A stretch of DNA of 64,000 nt, taken from contig OZ220734.1 of assembly GCA_965116945.1 (NCBI GenBank), forward strand, positions 1,674,001 through 1,738,000, given 5' to 3'. The notes beneath the pieces were generated by a model. It was not told the DNA's origin and searched no databases. It worked only from the letters and a program-made list of their open reading frames with translations. Each line of letters begins with the position of its first letter. Position 1 is the first letter of the stretch. Made by a program: the position numbers and the translations under genes. This stretch comes from Plut-88900 sp965116945 (GTDB lineage: Bacteria; Chloroflexota; Dehalococcoidia; Plut-88900). Positions 60,632 to 64,000 of the stretch are shown in pieces.

Positions 60632-62209
60632 ATGACCCAGTCGTTCACATGGGAAAAGGCTAGAGAAGAGCTCAGATACCGGAGGGCACGCGCGTTGACC
60701 CACGGCGGAGATGTAGCCGTAGAGAAGCAGAGGGCCCGGGGTGGAGGTCTGGTGAGGGAGCGGATAGGTATGCTGGCCGACCCGGACAGCTTTTTGGAAG
60801 TGGGGACGATGGCAATCGACCACCGGTACGACTCCCAGGGCAAAGAGCTGGAGCCTACCCCGGCCAGCTACATCATGGGACTGGCAGAGGTCGACGGCCG
60901 GCCAGTGGCCCTCGGTGGTGAGGACTTCACTGTGAGCGCGGGCCATACCATAGGGCTGGACCGCAAGAAGGGCGGAATGGGAGGCTTCCTGGAAGACTTG
61001 GCCCATGAGTATCGCATTCCTCTAATGATATTCGTCGAAGGAGTTGGGGGAGGGGTAGGAATGCAGCAGACCACGGGCCACGCACCGATCGTGAGCTCTG
61101 CCAGCTTTGGCCGCTGTTATCAGCTGCTCGGTGAAGTGCCCGTAATAGCGGCAGGGATGGGTGCCTGTGCTGGGGGGTCGGCGGGTAGGTTGGTGGTATC
61201 TCACTTTTCAATTATGACCCGGGAGACTGCGTGCGTTTTTGCAGGCGGGCCTCCGGTGGTCGAACGGGCACTCGGGCACAGGGTCAACAAGTTTGATCTC
61301 GGGGGTGCCCAAATACACACGCAGATTTCAGGAACCGTGGACAACGTGGCGGAGGACGAGGCGGACGCCGTATGGCAGATGAAGCGATTCCTGAGCTATT
61401 TCCCGCAGAATGTCTGGGAGATGCCTCCCTTTATAGAGACGGGAGACCCGCCGGACCGCCAGGACGATATCCTCCTGAAACTGATTCCTGAAGACCGGCG
61501 GAAGGCATACGATTCCCACGATCTCATCGATGTGATCTTCGACCGCGGGTCATTCTTCGAAATCGGGCCCGACTGGGGCAGATCTCTTATTGTCGGGCCT
61601 GCGAGAATCGGGGGTTATCCGGTTGGTGTTCTGGCCAGCAATCCCATGTACATCGGCGGGGCCCTGGACGCCCAGGCGTCTACTAAGCAGGCCCGATTCA
61701 TAGAATTGTGCGATACGTTTAACCTGCCGATAGTCTACCTAGTGGACGTTCCGGGTTTCATGATAGGAGAGGCGGCGGAAAGAGAGGGGACCCTGCGAAG
61801 AGGGATGAGGGCGCTGCAGGCAATGATGGAGTCTACGGTGCCGATGGTTACGGTGCACATGAGGAAGGCCTTCGGGATGGCATGTAACTCGACGGCTAAC
61901 CCCGACCGGCTGCACCTGCGAATAGGGTGGGCCACGGGAGAGTTCGGAGACATGCCGGTTGAGGGTGGCGTGTTTGCCGCGTTCCGGCGTGAGATAGAGT
62001 CAGCGGACGACCCCGACGCCAAGCGCAGCCAGATAGAGGCGAAACTGCTAGAAGATTCGTCTCCATGGAAGACCGCGGAGGCCTTTGGGCTGGAAGAGAT
62101 GATAGACCCGGTGGAGACCCGATACTACATCTACCGGTTTGTGAAAGCCTCTCAGGGGGCAATCCAGAGTGGTCTAGGTCCGAAGGGAAGGGTCGGGACC
62201 CGGGTGTAG
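60632..62209 (+). CDS. Acyl-CoA carboxylase, carboxyltransferase (beta) subunit
   Basis: Biotin-dependent carboxyltransferase of 525 residues, with the two crotonase-fold halves of propionyl-/methylcrotonyl-CoA carboxylase beta. The halves are marked by GVGGGVGMQQTTGHAPIVSS and PVIAAGMGACAGGSAGRLVV in the first, and ANPDRLHLRIGWATGEFGDM with VYLVDVPGFMIGEAAEREGT in the second. The start has AGGAGG 7 bp before the ATG. The biotin carboxylase/BCCP subunit is not in this window. Substrate (propionyl-, acetyl- or methylcrotonyl-CoA) unresolved. Confidence 0.88.
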   Translation: MTQSFTWEKAREELRYRRARALTHGGDVAVEKQRARGGGLVRERIGMLADPDSFLEVGTMAIDHRYDSQGKELEPTPASYIMGLAEVDGRPVALGGEDFTVSAGHTIGLDRKKGGMGGFLEDLAHEYRIPLMIFVEGVGGGVGMQQTTGHAPIVSSASFGRCYQLLGEVPVIAAGMGACAGGSAGRLVVSHFSIMTRETACVFAGGPPVVERALGHRVNKFDLGGAQIHTQISGTVDNVAEDEADAVWQMKRFLSYFPQNVWEMPPFIETGDPPDRQDDILLKLIPEDRRKAYDSHDLIDVIFDRGSFFEIGPDWGRSLIVGPARIGGYPVGVLASNPMYIGGALDAQASTKQARFIELCDTFNLPIVYLVDVPGFMIGEAAEREGTLRRGMRALQAMMESTVPMVTVHMRKAFGMACNSTANPDRLHLRIGWATGEFGDMPVEGGVFAAFRREIESADDPDAKRSQIEAKLLEDSSPWKTAEAFGLEEMIDPVETRYYIYRFVKASQGAIQSGLGPKGRVGTRV

Positions 62210-62260
62210 GCCTTCAAATGGAGGGATAATTCTCTCTGTGTATCCTGGCTGCTTCAATAA

Positions 62261-62295
62261 ATTAGGGGAATGCTGCTGAATAGCATTCCCCTAAT
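62261..62295. terminator. Bidirectional terminator
   Basis: A 14-bp perfect stem ATTAGGGGAATGCT/AGCATTCCCCTAAT with GCTGAAT loop, lying between the convergent carboxylase and HemL-type genes. Confidence 0.85.
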
Positions 62296-62323
62296 GTTCT
62301 CTTCAGGGAAGAGTGCGAAGTGG

Positions 62324-63625
62324 TCAGAGTGTTCGGAATGCTTGGTCTGCGGCGGCCAGGGTTTGATCTATATCTTGCTCGGTGTGAGCAGTGGATAGGA
62401 ACCACTTGCCGTGCATGGTAGTTCTGACCCCCGCTTCGAGCAGGCTCTGACGGAACCTGCTGTAGCGTTCGTGGTCTACTTTTTCGAAGAAGGAGCGGTA
62501 GTCCGGGAGGGTTGTCTCGGGGGTGAAGGCCATGGTGAAAATGGGAGATGGGCCCTGCACCAGGACATCTTCCTCGTGTTTGCGGGCCAGGTCTCGAAGA
62601 CCGTCCATCAAGAGGTCGCCGACGTGGTGCATGTGGCGAATCAGCTCTGCATCGTTGGCCTTGAGGCTGTTAATGGTGGTTTCCGAGGCGGCCAGTGAGA
62701 CAAGGTTGCCGCTGGCGGTGCCGGCGTGCATGACCTTGCCCTCCGCGACCGGCTGCATGACCTCTCGCTTGCCTGCTACCGCAGAGAATGGAAAACCTCC
62801 GGCGGCCGCCTTTGCAAGGGTGGTGAGGTCCGGAGTGACTCCGAGGAGTTCCTGGGCACCACCTATAGAAAGCCTAAAGCCGGTGATGACCTCGTCAAAA
62901 ATGAGGAGGATGCCGTTTTCATCGCAGAGCTTTCGGACGCCTTCCAGGTATCCGGGGTTTGGGAAGGCGCTATTGGTGTTAACGGGGACGGCCTCCATGA
63001 TGATGGCTGCTATCTCGTCCCGGTGCTTGCTGATTGCATTGGAGATGACGTCCAGGTTGTTCCAGGGGAGGACTATGAGCTCTTCGGCGGAGCTTGGGGA
63101 CTGGCCAAGCGAACCGGGAACGGGGAGAGGGGAGTCGTAAGGTCCGGCATCCTGCAAGTCGGGGGCAACGCTGTAAAGGACAGGGTCGGCCCAGCCGTGA
63201 TAATGGCCCTCGAACTTGATGATCAGGGAACGGCCCGTGTAGGCCCGAGCAATCCTGACTGCGGCAAGGACCGCCTCCGTGCCAGAACTGCCAAAGCGCA
63301 CCATCTCCGCCGAGGGTACCGATTCGGCAATAAGCTCCGCGACTCTGATTTCGAGGTCGTGTTGTCCGGCGAACATCTGGCCGCGGTCGAGAACACCGCG
63401 CACGGAGTCGAGAAGGAAGTCGGGAGAGTGGCCGAAAATGGCCGCGCCATTACCCATGAAATAGTCGACGAACTCATTGCCGTCAACGTCGAATAGACGG
63501 GAACCCTTGCCGTGGCTAAAGAAGAGAGGAACGGGAAGCTCTCCCCGGCGGTGGTGGCTGCTGACCCCTCCGGCCAGGGACAGGCTGGACTTCTTGTGGA
63601 GTTCCATAGACTTGTCAAATTTCAT
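62324..63625 (-). CDS. HemL-type aminotransferase class III (glutamate-1-semialdehyde aminomutase-like)
   Basis: PLP enzyme of 433 residues. It shows GDV-type VRFGSSGTEAVLAAVRIARA, FEGHYHGWADPVLYS, ILLIFDEVITGFRLSIGGAQ and the PLP Lys272 in LTTLAKAAAGGFPFSAVAGK. It fits the glutamate-1-semialdehyde aminomutase subgroup (HemL or a paralogue); the many catabolic neighbours make a catabolic aminomutase or transaminase equally possible. The start is ATG 63625, 8 bp after GGGGAG. It follows the ROK gene by 11-19 bp, in one operon. Confidence 0.82.
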   Translation of the reverse strand: MKFDKSMELHKKSSLSLAGGVSSHHRRGELPVPLFFSHGKGSRLFDVDGNEFVDYFMGNGAAIFGHSPDFLLDSVRGVLDRGQMFAGQHDLEIRVAELIAESVPSAEMVRFGSSGTEAVLAAVRIARAYTGRSLIIKFEGHYHGWADPVLYSVAPDLQDAGPYDSPLPVPGSLGQSPSSAEELIVLPWNNLDVISNAISKHRDEIAAIIMEAVPVNTNSAFPNPGYLEGVRKLCDENGILLIFDEVITGFRLSIGGAQELLGVTPDLTTLAKAAAGGFPFSAVAGKREVMQPVAEGKVMHAGTASGNLVSLAASETTINSLKANDAELIRHMHHVGDLLMDGLRDLARKHEEDVLVQGPSPIFTMAFTPETTLPDYRSFFEKVDHERYSRFRQSLLEAGVRTTMHGKWFLSTAHTEQDIDQTLAAADQAFRTL

Positions 63626-63644
63626 TTCCGACACTCCCCAAATG

Positions 63645-64000
63645 TTATTTCGCTTCGACTCGGGCCTTGGGCAACTCTCGAGCCAATACCAGGGCCCCGA
63701 TTAATGATACATCGTCGCCAAGATCGCTGACTGCCAAATGCAGTGCACTCTCGTGGAGCGGAAAGACGTGGTCCCGACAGATTTTGAATGCTGGCTCCAG
63801 GAGCCTGGCACCCATGAGAGTTAGCCCTCCACCTACTATTACTATCTCAGGGTTGAGCACGTCTACGATGGCAGCTAGGCCGATGCCTGTAAAATAGGCA
63901 GCTTCGTCCAGAATGCGGTTGGCCAGGAGGTCTCCGGATTGTGCGGCTTGGTAGATTGCTTGTGCGTCAATTTGAAAGGGAGAAAGGTCGTATAAGGAGG
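63645..64000 (-). CDS. ROK-family protein (partial, C-terminal part)
   Basis: Only the C-terminal 117 or so codons are in the window; the gene enters from the right edge. ILDEAAYFTGIGLAAIVDVL and LNPEIVIVGGGLTLMGARLL are the ROK-family C-terminal motifs, where a sugar kinase or repressor closes over the sugar. VSDLGDDVSLIGALVLAREL is the typical ending (LGDDAGLIGAA). It could be a glucokinase-like sugar kinase or a repressor; the missing N-terminus would decide. Confidence 0.85.
   Translation of the reverse strand, partial: SLYDLSPFQIDAQAIYQAAQSGDLLANRILDEAAYFTGIGLAAIVDVLNPEIVIVGGGLTLMGARLLEPAFKICRDHVFPLHESALHLAVSDLGDDVSLIGALVLARELPKARVEAK

Overview
The window reads as about 57% GC bacterial DNA, densely packed with genes on both strands. 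The gene content fits a Chloroflexota/Dehalococcoidia lineage of the SAR202 type. It holds many FAD-dependent DAO-fold oxidoreductases, two L-2-hydroxyglutarate oxidase paralogues, two luciferase-like flavin oxidoreductases, CocE hydrolases, several MFS carriers and a 16S rRNA gene standing apart from any 23S gene. This placement is inference; comparing the 16S at 40141-41738 with a reference tree would settle it.

Layout. Positions 1-2853 hold a thiazole (thiamine) operon under a TPP riboswitch: thiG, thiO, thiS and a second thiO-like gene cut by the window edge. Positions 2.9-9.9 kb hold an aminotransferase, a hydroxyacid dehydrogenase, a GHKL ATPase, two small proteins, a GyrI-like protein and a Gfo/Idh/MocA dehydrogenase. 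Positions 9.9-11.6 kb carry hisH-hisA and a cupin. Positions 11.7-26.4 kb are a catabolic region of LhgO paralogues, MFS carriers, a MOSC protein, a Rieske oxygenase, a methyltransferase and an orphan nuclease-like gene. Within it, a DsbA/FrnE-family gene (15364-16002) has an in-frame TGA exactly at the first catalytic Cys, followed by a possible SECIS hairpin. This is a probable selenoprotein and the most striking item in the window.

Positions 26.5-28.0 kb carry a hot-dog thioesterase and a split ThDP decarboxylase. Positions 29.4-32.5 kb hold pheA and a potassium module (2-TM channel, universal stress protein, two TrkA-type NAD-binding proteins). Then follow acylphosphatase, moeA and a respiratory block at 34.3-39.9 kb: a SdhA-like flavoprotein with an altered active-site motif, a SdhB-like Fe-S protein, an HdrB-like CCG protein and a membrane NarI/HdrD fusion. 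A lone 16S rRNA gene follows, with its own promoter, processing stem and terminator.

Positions 41.9-49.4 kb hold MmgE/PrpD, a 1.2 kb gene-poor stretch with dispersed palindromes and a run of hairpins, a thioredoxin-like protein with PlsC, a phosphotriesterase, a SelA-fold PLP enzyme and an amidohydrolase. Positions 49.5-62.2 kb hold a CPA2 antiporter and then a hydrolytic/acyl-CoA block: two CocE hydrolases, two MaoC-type hot-dog proteins, two alpha/beta hydrolases, a flavin oxidoreductase, an M24 protein lacking metal ligands and an acyl-CoA carboxylase subunit. The window ends with a HemL-type aminotransferase and a truncated ROK gene.

No CRISPR array, transposase, prophage or intact tRNA gene was recognised.
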